Shown here: positions 32,943 to 41,309 of the stretch, in pieces
Position numbering within the stretch: position 1 is the first letter of the stretch
Layout of the letters: every line of letters begins with the position of its first letter
NCBI RefSeq assembly: GCF_047238185.1
Contig: NZ_JBDFMI010000006.1
Coordinates: 806,001-870,000, forward strand
DNA length: 64,000 nt
From: Bacillus_AD sp047238185
Lineage (GTDB): Bacteria; Bacillota; Bacilli; Bacillales; DSM-1321
Direction of reading: 5' to 3'
Position numbers and translations under genes: made by a program
The notes under the pieces: generated by a model
Told to the model about the DNA's origin: nothing
Databases searched by the model: none
Seen by the model: the letters and a program-made list of their open reading frames with translations, nothing else

Positions 32943-33479
32943 TTGAAGCGGGTAATGGTGATAGGAGTATCGTCTGGTGTTGGGAAATCGACATTCAGCC
33001 AGAAGATGGGCGCAATTATGCAAATGCCTGTCTTTCACCTGGATGCTTATTTTTGGAAGCCTGGCTGGGTGGAATCCTCCGTTGAGGAATTCACGGCTGT
33101 CCAGGAAGGGCTTGTCGGACAGGATCAATGGATTATTGATGGAAATTACAGTTCCACCCTTCCGGTCAGGTTGGAAAAAGCGGACACTATTGTTTATTTG
33201 GAAATGCCTCTTAGCACATGCCTATTCCGTGTTTTTAAAAGATGGGTATGTCATATTGGGAAAACAAGAATCGACATGGGCGAAGGCTGTCCGGAAAAAA
33301 TCGATTATGCCTTCATTAGATTTATTTTGAGAACGTATAGGAGCAGAAAGGCCGCGATGAGGGAGAGATTACGCGCACTCGATGGAACAAAAGACGTCAT
33401 TCAATTGAAGAATAAGAAGGAAATGAATCAATACTTGCTTAGTCTGAAGGCCCAGCAACAAGTAGAAAAGAGGGGATAG
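32943..33479 (+). CDS. P-loop kinase, topology-modulation protein family
   Basis: This 178-residue cytoplasmic protein has an adenylate-kinase-like fold. Walker A is GVSSGVGKSTF at the N-terminus, and HLDAYFWKPGW, WIIDGNYS and the later basic segment RTYRSRKAAMRERL match the FlaR/topology-modulation-type kinases. Their substrate is not known; the label goes back to plasmid supercoiling effects in other species. The TTG at 32943 is used because AGGAGG lies directly upstream and homologues begin there; the frame is open back to 32754. It ends one base before the Clp_N-GNAT gene, so both are probably cotranscribed. Confidence 0.85.
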   Translation: MKRVMVIGVSSGVGKSTFSQKMGAIMQMPVFHLDAYFWKPGWVESSVEEFTAVQEGLVGQDQWIIDGNYSSTLPVRLEKADTIVYLEMPLSTCLFRVFKRWVCHIGKTRIDMGEGCPEKIDYAFIRFILRTYRSRKAAMRERLRALDGTKDVIQLKNKKEMNQYLLSLKAQQQVEKRG

Positions 33480-33480
33480 G

Positions 33481-34320
33481 ATGAGTGCGGTCGATGTGCG
33501 CTTTACAGAGCGGATGGAAAGAATATGGCAGTCTGCTTTGTGGGAGGGAACTCAGGCAGGAAGCAATGAATTACGGCCTGTCCATATGCTGCTTGCCTTG
33601 TTGGAAGAGAAAACGGGTGTCCTTGGAGAGATTTCATTGCGCATTTCGAGCAATGCAGGTGTGATCCGACGGTCATTAGAGATAGGGAATAAAGGGCCAA
33701 CCAATGAAGAGCCAGCGATGTCTGCCGAAGCATTGGAAATTATCGGCATAGCTAAAAAATATAGGGAGCATTACAACCAATCCTACCTGAATGAAGGGCA
33801 TCTGCTGAAGGCATTGATTTGCTCACGGCAGGTCGATACTTATTTGACTGCAGCGGATCAGGCCATCATGCTTGAATTGGGTACAACTTCCCGTGATATG
33901 GTCTGCCGGCTAAGCATACTGGACATAGATGAATCAATCATAGGAATTTCAAGGGCAGTCCGAGGAGGATTGGGAAGAGTTGTTTCATTTTGTAGAGTGT
34001 TCTTTTTCGCCAGAGTGGAGGCTGACAGTGGAAGATGGATGCAAACAGAATCCTTCCACTGTCTTTATTGCTCGAGGAGAAGACAATCGGATTGTTGGCT
34101 TTGCTGCCTATGATAGTTATCTATCCCGAAAAGGCTATTTTGGTCCGATGGGTGTGGCAAAGCATGCAAGAGTAAAGGGGCTTGGCAGAGTGCTCTTATT
34201 GCAATGCCTGCGAGATATGAAAAAAACGGCTATGAATATGCCGTTATAGGAGGGGCTGGCCCTCTGGAGTTTTACGAAAAAACGTGCAGGGCTGTAGTCA
34301 TTCCTGCTTTTGCTGATTAG
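33481..34320 (+). pseudogene. Clp_N-GNAT fusion gene with two frameshifts
   Basis: The first frame (ATG 33481) encodes a Clp_N-like double repeat (about residues 5-140: RPVHMLLALLEEKTGVLGE, LNEGHLLKALICS), as in ClpA/ClpC N-domains. Near 33958-33972, in a GAGGAGGA run, the frame shifts. A GNAT domain then continues in another frame (EEDWEELFHFVE through FGPMGVAKHARVKGLG). A second shift in the A run near 34219-34225 is needed to reach GLEFYEK-like residues and the stop at 34318-34320. Read across both shifts it makes one protein of about 280 residues. Decay or sequencing errors at repeats are both possible. Its end overlaps the convergent DUF523 gene by 23 bases. Confidence 0.78.
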
Positions 34321-34777
34321 ATCTAACGTATAGGAGGAATTCGTCTTCCGAAATCACCCGAAATCCGTTGATTCTTAGCATCGCTGAGGTTACACCTTCC
34401 CCTTGGCTTTTCGTTCCCTGGAAGGATCCGTCGTATATAGTCCGGCTTCCACAGGATGGGCTATTTTCTTTTAGGACAACCGTATGGGCCTTCAGCTTCT
34501 GTGCATATGCTAAAGTACGCCTTGCGCCTTCTATAAAAGCATCTGTTACATCAATCCCGGATACAGTTAATACTTTGGCTTTTCCTTCTAAGACATCCTT
34601 GCCGGTTCCGCCTTGTATTTCCGCCGGTTCACGAGGGACCGGCAAGCCGCCGAGCAGTTCCGGGCATGCCGTGGCGGCTTGCTTGTTTTGGATTAACCTT
34701 TTTATTTCCTGATCCAGGCAATGTGTCGCATTATATCTGCAGGAATGCCCTGCTAAACAGGAACTGACCAAATACAT
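34298..34777 (-). CDS. DUF523 protein
   Basis: This 159-residue protein is a DUF523 (YbbK-like) member, with conserved cysteines in VSSCLAGHSCRYN, in ACPELLGGLPVPREP and in KENSPSCGS. The cysteine pattern suggests a metal or Fe-S site, but no reaction is established for the family. ATG 34777 has AGGAAG 6 bases upstream; a TTG two codons earlier is less likely. Its 3' end overlaps the end of the frameshifted Clp_N-GNAT gene on the other strand. It is a single-gene unit. Confidence 0.88.
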   Translation of the reverse strand: MYLVSSCLAGHSCRYNATHCLDQEIKRLIQNKQAATACPELLGGLPVPREPAEIQGGTGKDVLEGKAKVLTVSGIDVTDAFIEGARRTLAYAQKLKAHTVVLKENSPSCGSRTIYDGSFQGTKSQGEGVTSAMLRINGFRVISEDEFLLYVRSNQQKQE

Positions 34778-34929
34778 GAACAACTTCCTTTCTGGATGGC
34801 CTAGTTTTTTTTAGCATACCACGAATCGGAGGCTTCCGGATGATTGTTTACACATTGGTCACAGACATTCTTCCAGTGGTGTTTAAATGCTCTTTCTATT
34901 AGGTAAAAAGTAATATAGAAGAGAGGTGC

Positions 34930-35241
34930 ATGATGATGAATGCAAATAATGTGAACGTGTTGAAGTGGGTGACAGGGGGGTTAGAGGCTTTTTTGGGAAT
35001 TCCTTTTATCGGGGGAGCCACTATTATCAGCTTAGGCTGGACTCCGTTGGCAGTCATGCTGATTTTGCATATTTTAGCGGTGGTGTTTGCTTACAATAAT
35101 GGATTGAAAGCTCCCGGCAACATTTTGGGCATCGTGGCATCCGTTATCGGCTGGATTCCTTTTGTCGGTATGATTCTACATATATTAACAGCCATTATCG
35201 TGTTAATCGATGCTGCACAAAATCAAAAAACATTGATATGA
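34930..35241 (+). CDS. Small hydrophobic membrane protein, unknown
   Basis: This encodes up to 103 residues with three hydrophobic helices (about residues 17-35, 40-55 and 65-92), glycine-rich like FIGGATIISLGW and VIGWIPFVGMILH. I do not recognise a function. Three consecutive ATG codons at 34930, 34933 and 34936 follow GAGAGG; the second or third has the better spacing. It stands alone with a terminator shared with the convergent HAAS/DUF4097 gene. Confidence 0.7.
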   Translation: MMMNANNVNVLKWVTGGLEAFLGIPFIGGATIISLGWTPLAVMLILHILAVVFAYNNGLKAPGNILGIVASVIGWIPFVGMILHILTAIIVLIDAAQNQKTLI

Positions 35242-35246
35242 ACAGT

Positions 35247-35284
35247 AAAGGCATCTATCCGATAGGGAGAGACGCCTTTTTTGT
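35247..35284. terminator. Bidirectional hairpin between convergent genes
   Basis: AAAGGC pairs with GCCTTT, with an inner CTAT-CCG-ATAG stem, and TTTTTTGTTT follows on the plus strand. The stem is interrupted, so it is a moderate terminator. Confidence 0.6.
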
Positions 35285-36511
35285 TTACTTTGCTTTTACC
35301 TGAATATCGCCGTTTACTGTCTCGAAAAGGACTTTATTTAGATGATTCCCATTTTCGAACAAGGATGTCTTCTGTTTGAAAATAGTGCAATCTCCATGCA
35401 GAGTCGAGGCTTTAATGACCGTATTTTCCGGTATGCTGGATACTTTGACCGCAATGTCTCCACTCACTGTTGTAGCTGCTGCCTCCTGCTCCAAAGAGTG
35501 CGGCTCTATCCTTAAGTCGCCGGATATGCTCTGAAGCTGGAATCGCTCAATATTGCCCTGCGCTTCTATACAGCCGCTGACTGTTTCTGCATGAAGGGAA
35601 GCAAGATGGGAATGGCGCAGAGAAATATCGCCATGGCGGCTGTTGCACTTAATAACGGCGCATGTTACATCATTGATTTCTATATCGCCATGGGTAGTGG
35701 CCAGCACTACTTCCTTTGCTGTTACATCCGATACATCGATATCGCCATAAACAACCTTTGCTTCAGAAGATGATAGCGTCAGATCATTCAGGGAAAGATC
35801 GCCGTGGTGGGCATGAATTGAACTGTCATCCATAGAAGAATTCTGTAGGGCTATATCACCATGCTGGCTTTTAATGGTCAAATGGCCGCAATGGACCTTG
35901 TTGAGCGTTGTATCTCCATTTGTGCTGGTCAGAGAGACCTTTTCTACGGTTAGTTGCTTCAACTTTACATCGCCGCTTGCTGTCTGGATCAATAAGGTTT
36001 TCAAACCGGATGAAGGAATGCCAATGTGCAGCTCTGGATATAAGGTTTTATTGAAAAATGAAAAGAATAATTTAGATTTATGTGTTGATACGCACTGCAA
36101 TACATCCCCAGCCACTTTTATGGAAGGCTGGTGGGAAGACGAGCATTCAATCGTAATTTCCTCAAAAGGGGTAGATGTGACAGTAATATCATATATGTTT
36201 GTATCAATGTGCAATTCGTTTATTTCTGCACCATTAAAGGTAGTTCTTTCACCTGTAGTGGAGGAAATAGACTCCTTTGTAGCATGGGCGGGCTCTTCAG
36301 GATCGGTGCTTACTGTAGGATGTATGCTGCATAGCTCCTGGGCTATTTCCAGAGGATCGCCAAGCTTCGCCGTTATTTGTTCCTCTGTTTCACCAGACAA
36401 AGCCCCATTGTCGAAATGTTCATTGAAGTCATATAAAATATCTTGGACATCATCCTTTGATAGGTTGGTTAAGTGAGTCTGCAATAAATCAAGGAATTCT
36501 TTCTTATTCAT
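35285..36511 (-). CDS. HAAS-domain protein with DUF4097 beta-helix
   Basis: This 408-residue protein has an N-terminal HAAS domain (about residues 1-70; MNKKEFLDLLQTHLTNLSKDDVQDIL), which partners PadR regulators, and then a long DUF4097-type region (about 90-408). The latter is a run of about 20-residue beta units with recurring G-D-I/L/V steps (SGDVKL, NGDTTL, HGDIAL, HGDLSL, YGDIDV, HGDIEI), as in right-handed beta solenoids. There is no membrane segment, unlike many HAAS proteins. Its ATG overlaps the padR stop (ATGAATAA). It probably senses a cell-envelope signal and modulates the PadR protein; that role is inferred from the pairing. Confidence 0.85.
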   Translation of the reverse strand: MNKKEFLDLLQTHLTNLSKDDVQDILYDFNEHFDNGALSGETEEQITAKLGDPLEIAQELCSIHPTVSTDPEEPAHATKESISSTTGERTTFNGAEINELHIDTNIYDITVTSTPFEEITIECSSSHQPSIKVAGDVLQCVSTHKSKLFFSFFNKTLYPELHIGIPSSGLKTLLIQTASGDVKLKQLTVEKVSLTSTNGDTTLNKVHCGHLTIKSQHGDIALQNSSMDDSSIHAHHGDLSLNDLTLSSSEAKVVYGDIDVSDVTAKEVVLATTHGDIEINDVTCAVIKCNSRHGDISLRHSHLASLHAETVSGCIEAQGNIERFQLQSISGDLRIEPHSLEQEAAATTVSGDIAVKVSSIPENTVIKASTLHGDCTIFKQKTSLFENGNHLNKVLFETVNGDIQVKAK

Positions 36512-36827
36512 CGTAATCACTCTCCATAATTATTTGGTCCACTGCTATCGAGAAAATCTTCCATTCATTAATCAGTTGTTGTGTGTATTTACGGCCTTTT
36601 TCAGTAAGATGATAGTATTTGCGCGATGGTCCTTCACTGGATTCCTTTAAATATGTGGTGAAGTATTCTTCCTTCGTTAATCTCCTCAACAGAGGGTAAA
36701 CAGAACCTTCCGATATTTCGAACTTCTCGGATATGCTTTGGACCAGTTCATATCCATAACGGTCCTTCTTATACAGTAAAGAAAGCACACAGAGCTCGAG
36801 AACACCTTTTTTAAATTGTACGTTCAC
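36504..36827 (-). CDS. PadR-family transcriptional regulator (HAAS-linked)
   Basis: This 107-residue protein is a short PadR regulator consisting of the winged helix only: KKGVLELCVLSLLYKKDRYGYELVQSI, EGSVYPLLRRLTKEEYF and the wing PSRKYYHLTEKGRKY. It is followed directly by the HAAS/DUF4097 gene. PadR-HAAS pairs are common in Firmicutes, with the HAAS protein acting as partner or anti-regulator. Probable promoter elements on the minus strand (TTGCAA and CATACT, 17 bases apart) lie at 36870-36900. ATG 36827 has no strong ribosome site (GGCGGTGTCTGAGTG region). Confidence 0.9.
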   Translation of the reverse strand: MNVQFKKGVLELCVLSLLYKKDRYGYELVQSISEKFEISEGSVYPLLRRLTKEEYFTTYLKESSEGPSRKYYHLTEKGRKYTQQLINEWKIFSIAVDQIIMESDYDE

Positions 36828-37010
36828 TCAGACACCGCCTTCACTATTGTTTAATATTTAGTAGTAACTATAGTATGACACTCAGTATTGTTTATTGCAA
36901 GGTATTGTTCAAAAAATTCTAAAAACAAATAAATACAGCGAGCAATAAGCAGGAGAATTGCTGTCTTTTATGAAATAATAAACGTGATTCTAATTTGAGG
37001 AGGTCTTTTT

Positions 37011-37499
37011 ATGTATCAAACAGTGGATGAATTCTTGAAGGATTGGAATGAAGAAGCGCAAATCACTCAAAAAGAGCTGGATGTATTGACGGATGAATCG
37101 CTGCAGCAGCAAGTGGCTCCAGGCCATCATAAGCTTGGGGAACTGGGGTGGCACTTGGCGGGCGTGCTAGGTTTTTTCTCGAGAGGATTAGGGATTCAAT
37201 TCGAGGGGATAGGGAAAGATGCTTCCGTTCCTGCATCTGCAGAGGAAATAGCTGCTACGTATAAACGACTGACAGCTGATTTTGCGAAAGCGATTAAAGA
37301 GCAGTGGAAAGACAGCGACCTTGCAGAAGAAGTAACAATGATGGGGCAGCAATCAACTAAGAATGAGTTGGTTAAACGTTTGCTTAACCACCAAACGCAC
37401 CATAGGGGCCAAATGACAGTCCTTATGCGCCAAGCGGGCTTAGTGGTACCTGGAGTGTATGGACCTTCCAAGGAAGAAATGGAAGCAATGAAAAAGTAA
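37011..37499 (+). CDS. DinB-family metal-dependent protein
   Basis: This 162-residue DinB-like four-helix bundle has a first metal-binding histidine in ELGWHLAGV (about residue 48) and two in the LLNHQTHHRGQM helix (about residues 126-131). DinB/YfiT-like proteins can be thiol transferases or bind nickel or zinc; the true role here is unknown. Proline near the end (VVPGVYGPSKEE) fits the family. ATG 37011 follows GGAGG. It is unrelated in sequence detail to the DinB-like gene at 11473, with different histidine spacing. Confidence 0.88.
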   Translation: MYQTVDEFLKDWNEEAQITQKELDVLTDESLQQQVAPGHHKLGELGWHLAGVLGFFSRGLGIQFEGIGKDASVPASAEEIAATYKRLTADFAKAIKEQWKDSDLAEEVTMMGQQSTKNELVKRLLNHQTHHRGQMTVLMRQAGLVVPGVYGPSKEEMEAMKK

Positions 37500-37614
37500 T
37501 TGTGTATGGGGCGGCCGTTTTGGTCTGCCTCTTTTTTATGGATCCGTATGCCCATGGAAAAGGCTTGGCTAATAACCCCGCAAAATTTCAGCTCCGAAAA
37601 GATCTGCACTCATT

Positions 37615-37632
37615 TAATCAAACGTTTGATTA
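37615..37632. promoter_or_regulatory. Perfect palindrome, TetR-like operator of the DHA2 exporter
   Basis: TAATCAAACGTTTGATTA is a perfect 18-bp palindrome. Its right arm supplies a TTGATT/TTTGAT -35-like box, with TATAAT at 37648-37653. A bound repressor would block RNA polymerase. A weaker related copy follows at 37661-37679 (TTAGTCAATCGTTTATCTA). No TetR gene is nearby in the window. Confidence 0.7.
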
Positions 37633-37806
37633 GATGGTCCTTTTCATATAATGGGCTAATTAGTCAATCGTTTATCTATAAAGCTAATTTGTTTACATTT
37701 TTTTTTATGAAAAAGTCCACTATATAAGTAGCGTACCTTATGCAATCTATAATCTATCCACTATTTTCGGATTTTTTTAGGAGAGCTAAGAATCAGGAGT
37801 TGCTTT

Positions 37807-37918
37807 GTGCGGCTATTTCATTCATGAATATAAACTACCTTATCTAAATGGCTGGTCTCTGCATGTTATTATTCATTTTGTTTAGACCTTCTGCTGCAGG
37901 TAGATAAAGGAGATTCGC
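37807..37918 (+). promoter_or_regulatory. Leader with overlapping mini-ORFs before the DHA2 exporter
   Basis: Three short frames follow one another: GTG 37807-TGA 37827 (6 codons; AGGAG 7 bases upstream), ATG 37824-TAA 37847 (7 codons, overlapping by ATGA) and ATG 37848-TAA 37907 (19 codons). The exporter start is 11 bases further on. CCTTATCTA (38-46 of 37800) can pair with TAGATAAAGG at the exporter's ribosome site, so translation of the leaders could control access. The rest of the gap (37500-37806) holds promoter and operators only. Confidence 0.4.
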
Positions 37919-39481
37919 ATGACTAAACAACACTTTGTCGGTATACATAAGAATATCGTATTAACGGGCCTGATGATTGGGATGTTTTTCAGTTCATTAG
38001 AACAAACAGTTGTTGGAACAGCCATGCCAACAATTGTCGCGGAGTTGAATGGCTTCAGCATTTTTGCTTGGGTTACCACTGCTTATATGATTGCCTCTAC
38101 AACTGTGGTTCCGATTGTAGGGAAACTGTCGGATATATACGGGAGAAGAAAGCTGTATCTTTTGGGGAGTGTCATTTTCATATTGGGTTCCGGGCTGTGT
38201 GCAACAGCTACTTCCATGGAGCAATTAGTTTTATACAGAGGATTGCAGGGGATTGGGGGCGGCATGATTATGCCCTTATCGCAAACAATCATAGGAGATA
38301 TTTTCACAGCGGAGCAAAGGGCCAAATGGCAAGGGGTTTTTGGCGCTTTATTTGGCCTCAGTTCTGTCCTCGGCCCTTTTTTGGGTGGGTTGATCGTGGA
38401 TTATGTTAGTTGGCATTGGATTTTCCTCATTAATCTTCCTTTTGGCCTTTTATCGGCAGGTCTTCTTTTTGTCGGGTTGAAAAATGAAGCTATTAAGAAG
38501 GGAAAAGTATATATCGATTATTGGGGTATTTTCACTTTAATACCTACTGTGATTCTTTTGTTGCTGGGCCTTACATTTGGCGGCGATAAATTCGCCTGGA
38601 ATTCGGCCACTTCCTACACATTATTTGGAGCAGTGATCGTTCTATTTACTATCTTTGGCTTCATTGAACGAAAAGCAAAAGATCCGGTGCTGGACCTTCG
38701 TCTTTTCAAAAATCGAGTATTTGCGGTATCGAATGCCCTTGGGTTCTTTCTTGGATTAGGCATGTTCGGTGCGGTAATGTTCGTGCCGATGTATATGCAG
38801 GGAATCCTCGGAGTTTCTCCAACACAAGCGGGGTCGACAATGACTCCAATGATGATATCACTTATTTTGGCGAGTATTATCGGGGGCAGATTATTGTTGA
38901 GATTAAAATTCCGGACAGTATTAACAGCTGGAATGATCATTGCAGCCTGCGGTTTTTATCTCATGAGTACAATGGGGCTGGATTCCACTCAAGGGCAGGC
39001 GTACACCTATATGGTTGTATTGGGATTTGGAATGGGCCTCGTCATGCCAACGATAACGATTGCTATTCAGAATGAATTTACCTCTTCCCAATTGGGAACT
39101 GTAACGTCAGCGGCGACTTTCTTCCGTTCAATCGGAGGAACAATCGGAATTACAGTCCTGAATTCAGTCATGAATCAGACAATCGTATCCAATATGGCGG
39201 CTGAGGCAGGGGCCACTAACGAAACGCTTGTACAAAAAGCGCTTGAGTCATTGGCTGAGAAAACAGACGCACTTTTTGGGCTTCTTGTTGACCCTTCAAG
39301 GATTCCGTTCCCGGAAGAACTCAGGAATCTGGTTGTTCAAGGAATCAGTGTAGCTTGGTCCAAGTCCTTCTCTGCGGTATTCCTTACCGGACTCATTTTT
39401 ATTATCTTTGGCATAATATCAGCCTTATTTATAGGAAATGGGAGAATTATGAGGGATAAAGACAAGCAAGGTGAAAAATAA
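37919..39481 (+). CDS. DHA2-family drug:H+ antiporter (14 TMS)
   Basis: This 520-residue protein is a major facilitator of the DHA2 (EmrB/QacA/LmrB) group with 14 predicted membrane segments. Motif A is GKLSDIYGRRKLYLLG, motif C-like GPFLGGLIVDYVSWHWIFLINLP lies in helix 5, and the C-terminus is short and basic. Such pumps expel lincosamides, quaternary amines or other drugs. The ATG at 37919 follows AAAGGAG. The palindromic operator and the leader mini-ORFs suggest inducible expression at two levels. A terminator follows closely. Confidence 0.93.
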   Translation: MTKQHFVGIHKNIVLTGLMIGMFFSSLEQTVVGTAMPTIVAELNGFSIFAWVTTAYMIASTTVVPIVGKLSDIYGRRKLYLLGSVIFILGSGLCATATSMEQLVLYRGLQGIGGGMIMPLSQTIIGDIFTAEQRAKWQGVFGALFGLSSVLGPFLGGLIVDYVSWHWIFLINLPFGLLSAGLLFVGLKNEAIKKGKVYIDYWGIFTLIPTVILLLLGLTFGGDKFAWNSATSYTLFGAVIVLFTIFGFIERKAKDPVLDLRLFKNRVFAVSNALGFFLGLGMFGAVMFVPMYMQGILGVSPTQAGSTMTPMMISLILASIIGGRLLLRLKFRTVLTAGMIIAACGFYLMSTMGLDSTQGQAYTYMVVLGFGMGLVMPTITIAIQNEFTSSQLGTVTSAATFFRSIGGTIGITVLNSVMNQTIVSNMAAEAGATNETLVQKALESLAEKTDALFGLLVDPSRIPFPEELRNLVVQGISVAWSKSFSAVFLTGLIFIIFGIISALFIGNGRIMRDKDKQGEK

Positions 39482-39488
39482 AATGACT

Positions 39489-39522
39489 AAGAAGCCATTC
39501 GGTCTCCCGAAGGCTTCTTTTT
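39489..39522 (+). terminator. Terminator of the DHA2 exporter
   Basis: AAGAAGCC-A-TTCGG pairs with CCGAA-GGCTTCTT (one bulge, 4-base loop) and is followed by TTT, 8 bases after the stop codon. Confidence 0.85.
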
Positions 39523-39689
39523 AGCATGGCTAATTTCTTTGGATGAAAGGATGACTACATCTTGAAAGAGTCATAAAAAAAATAAAGTTTTTACAAAAAC
39601 GCTATTTCAATATAATTAATTTCGTGGTATTGTAAGGGTGTAAAAAGAAAGCCCTTTCAAACGTGTAGAGACAATCGAATGAATGACAG

Positions 39690-39742
39690 GGTATAATGCA
39701 TGTTTTACATTTTTTTTTAGATAAGAGGTCTGACATCAGACC
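39690..39742 (+). promoter_or_regulatory. Promoter and GntR-like operator of the nucleobase permease operon
   Basis: A TATAAT box lies at about 39692-39697. About 30 bases downstream, GGTCTGA-CA-TCAGACC (39727-39742) is a perfect 7-bp dyad typical in shape of GntR/FadR-family operators. A roadblock type of repression is likely. The rest of the 390-base gap before the gene (39523-39871) shows no gene; the open frame from 39758 has no ribosome site. Confidence 0.55.
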
Positions 39743-39871
39743 AGCTGAAGTAAAAATATGTCGGTTTGTACAATCCAATACGGCAATTATACATTGAGCA
39801 AGCTATTTAAGATGGATTGTACAGAAAATGACGAGATTTTCAGTGAAAAATTTAGTATCGGAGGAGTCATC

Positions 39872-41266
39872 ATGAGTCAAGAACATCCAGATTTAATCCC
39901 TCAAAGTGAAAGAACAGGAAGTCCTAAACAATTATTCTGGATTTGGTTTTCTCTTAATCTTGGAATAATGGGGCTGGTGTATGGCGGTATTATTGTCAGC
40001 TATGGTCTCAACTTTGTTCAGTCCGTAGTGGCTGCATTGCTTGGTGCAGGTTCATTTGCCTTAATCGGATACTTAAGCTTGCCAGGTAAATTAGGACAAG
40101 CGCCTACCTTTATTCTATCGAGAGCAGCATTCGGTACAAAAGGAAATTTAATTCCTGCAGTGCTTGCTTGGATCTGCCTAGTCGGCTGGCTAAGTGTAGG
40201 GAATGTTCCGACTGGTATTTTTTCCATTAATGCCATCGTTTCAGCATCTGGCATGGAAGTTACAACTATGACACAAGTGATTGGACTTGTGGGACTGGCA
40301 ATCGCTATTATGGCTCTTTCTCTTGTGAATCAAGATACATTAGTTAAAGCACAAACCATTTTCACATATATCTTCGGTGCACTGACTGTAGTGGTACTAT
40401 TCATCCTTGTGCCACAGACAGACTGGTCGGCATTAGTGAACATGCCTAATGGAGATTGGATTGGAGGCGTATTGCCGGCAATCTCTATCATTATTGCAGG
40501 TTCCGCACTGAGCTGGGCTATGTGCGCAAGTGATTACTCTTGCTATCAAAGTCCAAAATCAAGCAATAAATCCATTTTTATCACAACGACGTTAGCATCA
40601 TCTATTCCATTGTTTGTGATTATGTTTCTGGGTATCCTAATGAATGCAACAAACCCTGAATTAATCAGCTCAGCTGATCCAATTGCAGCATTGGCACAGC
40701 AAATGCCAGCATGGATGGTCATCCCTTACTTTATCACAGCTTTAGGCGGTATCATTCCACCTGCTGTAATCTCACTGCGTTCTGCACGGAATGCATTAGA
40801 AGCAACAAATATTAAAATCTCTGACCGGACTTCAATCATTTTCCATGGTATTATCATGATTCTTCTGCCGATCTACGTTTTATTCATTAATGGCGATTTC
40901 CTTGGATCATTCCAAATGTTCCTAGGATTGGTTGGAATCGGTTTGGCTGCCTGGACAGCTGTCTTCATGGTTGACTATATCGTCCTTCGTAAAAAACAAG
41001 GATACGATCCGGAGCTCCTTTCGGAAGGATCGGCTAATAAAGTCAATAAGGGAAATGTCGCAATCTGGTTTGCTAGTGTAGTAATCGGATTCTTGTTTAC
41101 ATCTAACCCTGTGTTCCCGGCTCCATTCGCAAAAGGAATTTTCGCGGACAATAGCTTGGGTGTTCTATTAACCTTTGCTGCTGGATTTATCATGAGCTTG
41201 ATATATGTTCAATATCAGAAAAAAGCCCAAGGAAAAGGGACAGGAAGCATCAAGAAAGCTTCTTAA
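39872..41266 (+). CDS. NCS1-family nucleobase permease (CodB-like)
   Basis: This 464-residue transporter has 12 membrane segments in the NCS1 pattern, beginning LFWIWFSLNLGIMGLVYGG. GQAPTFILSRAAFG and SWAMCASDYSCYQ are typical of the cytosine/purine permease group. It imports a nucleobase or nucleoside derivative. deoD follows after 43 bases, which points to purine or purine nucleoside salvage. ATG 39872 is chosen because GGAGGAG lies just upstream and homologues begin there. A GntR-like dyad upstream suggests substrate control. Confidence 0.9.
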   Translation: MSQEHPDLIPQSERTGSPKQLFWIWFSLNLGIMGLVYGGIIVSYGLNFVQSVVAALLGAGSFALIGYLSLPGKLGQAPTFILSRAAFGTKGNLIPAVLAWICLVGWLSVGNVPTGIFSINAIVSASGMEVTTMTQVIGLVGLAIAIMALSLVNQDTLVKAQTIFTYIFGALTVVVLFILVPQTDWSALVNMPNGDWIGGVLPAISIIIAGSALSWAMCASDYSCYQSPKSSNKSIFITTTLASSIPLFVIMFLGILMNATNPELISSADPIAALAQQMPAWMVIPYFITALGGIIPPAVISLRSARNALEATNIKISDRTSIIFHGIIMILLPIYVLFINGDFLGSFQMFLGLVGIGLAAWTAVFMVDYIVLRKKQGYDPELLSEGSANKVNKGNVAIWFASVVIGFLFTSNPVFPAPFAKGIFADNSLGVLLTFAAGFIMSLIYVQYQKKAQGKGTGSIKKAS

Positions 41267-41309
41267 AAACAGATAACTACCTATAGATCATTCAGGAGGA
41301 AAATATATC

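Noticed and set aside
39758..39871. 38-residue N-terminal extension of the nucleobase permease
   Set aside because: There is no ribosome site at 39758, the segment is hydrophilic, and a strong GGAGGAG precedes ATG 39872 where NCS1 proteins begin.
39523..39871. Purine riboswitch before the permease-deoD operon
   Set aside because: The conserved purine aptamer stems and loop motifs were not found by eye; only a promoter and a protein-type dyad are visible.
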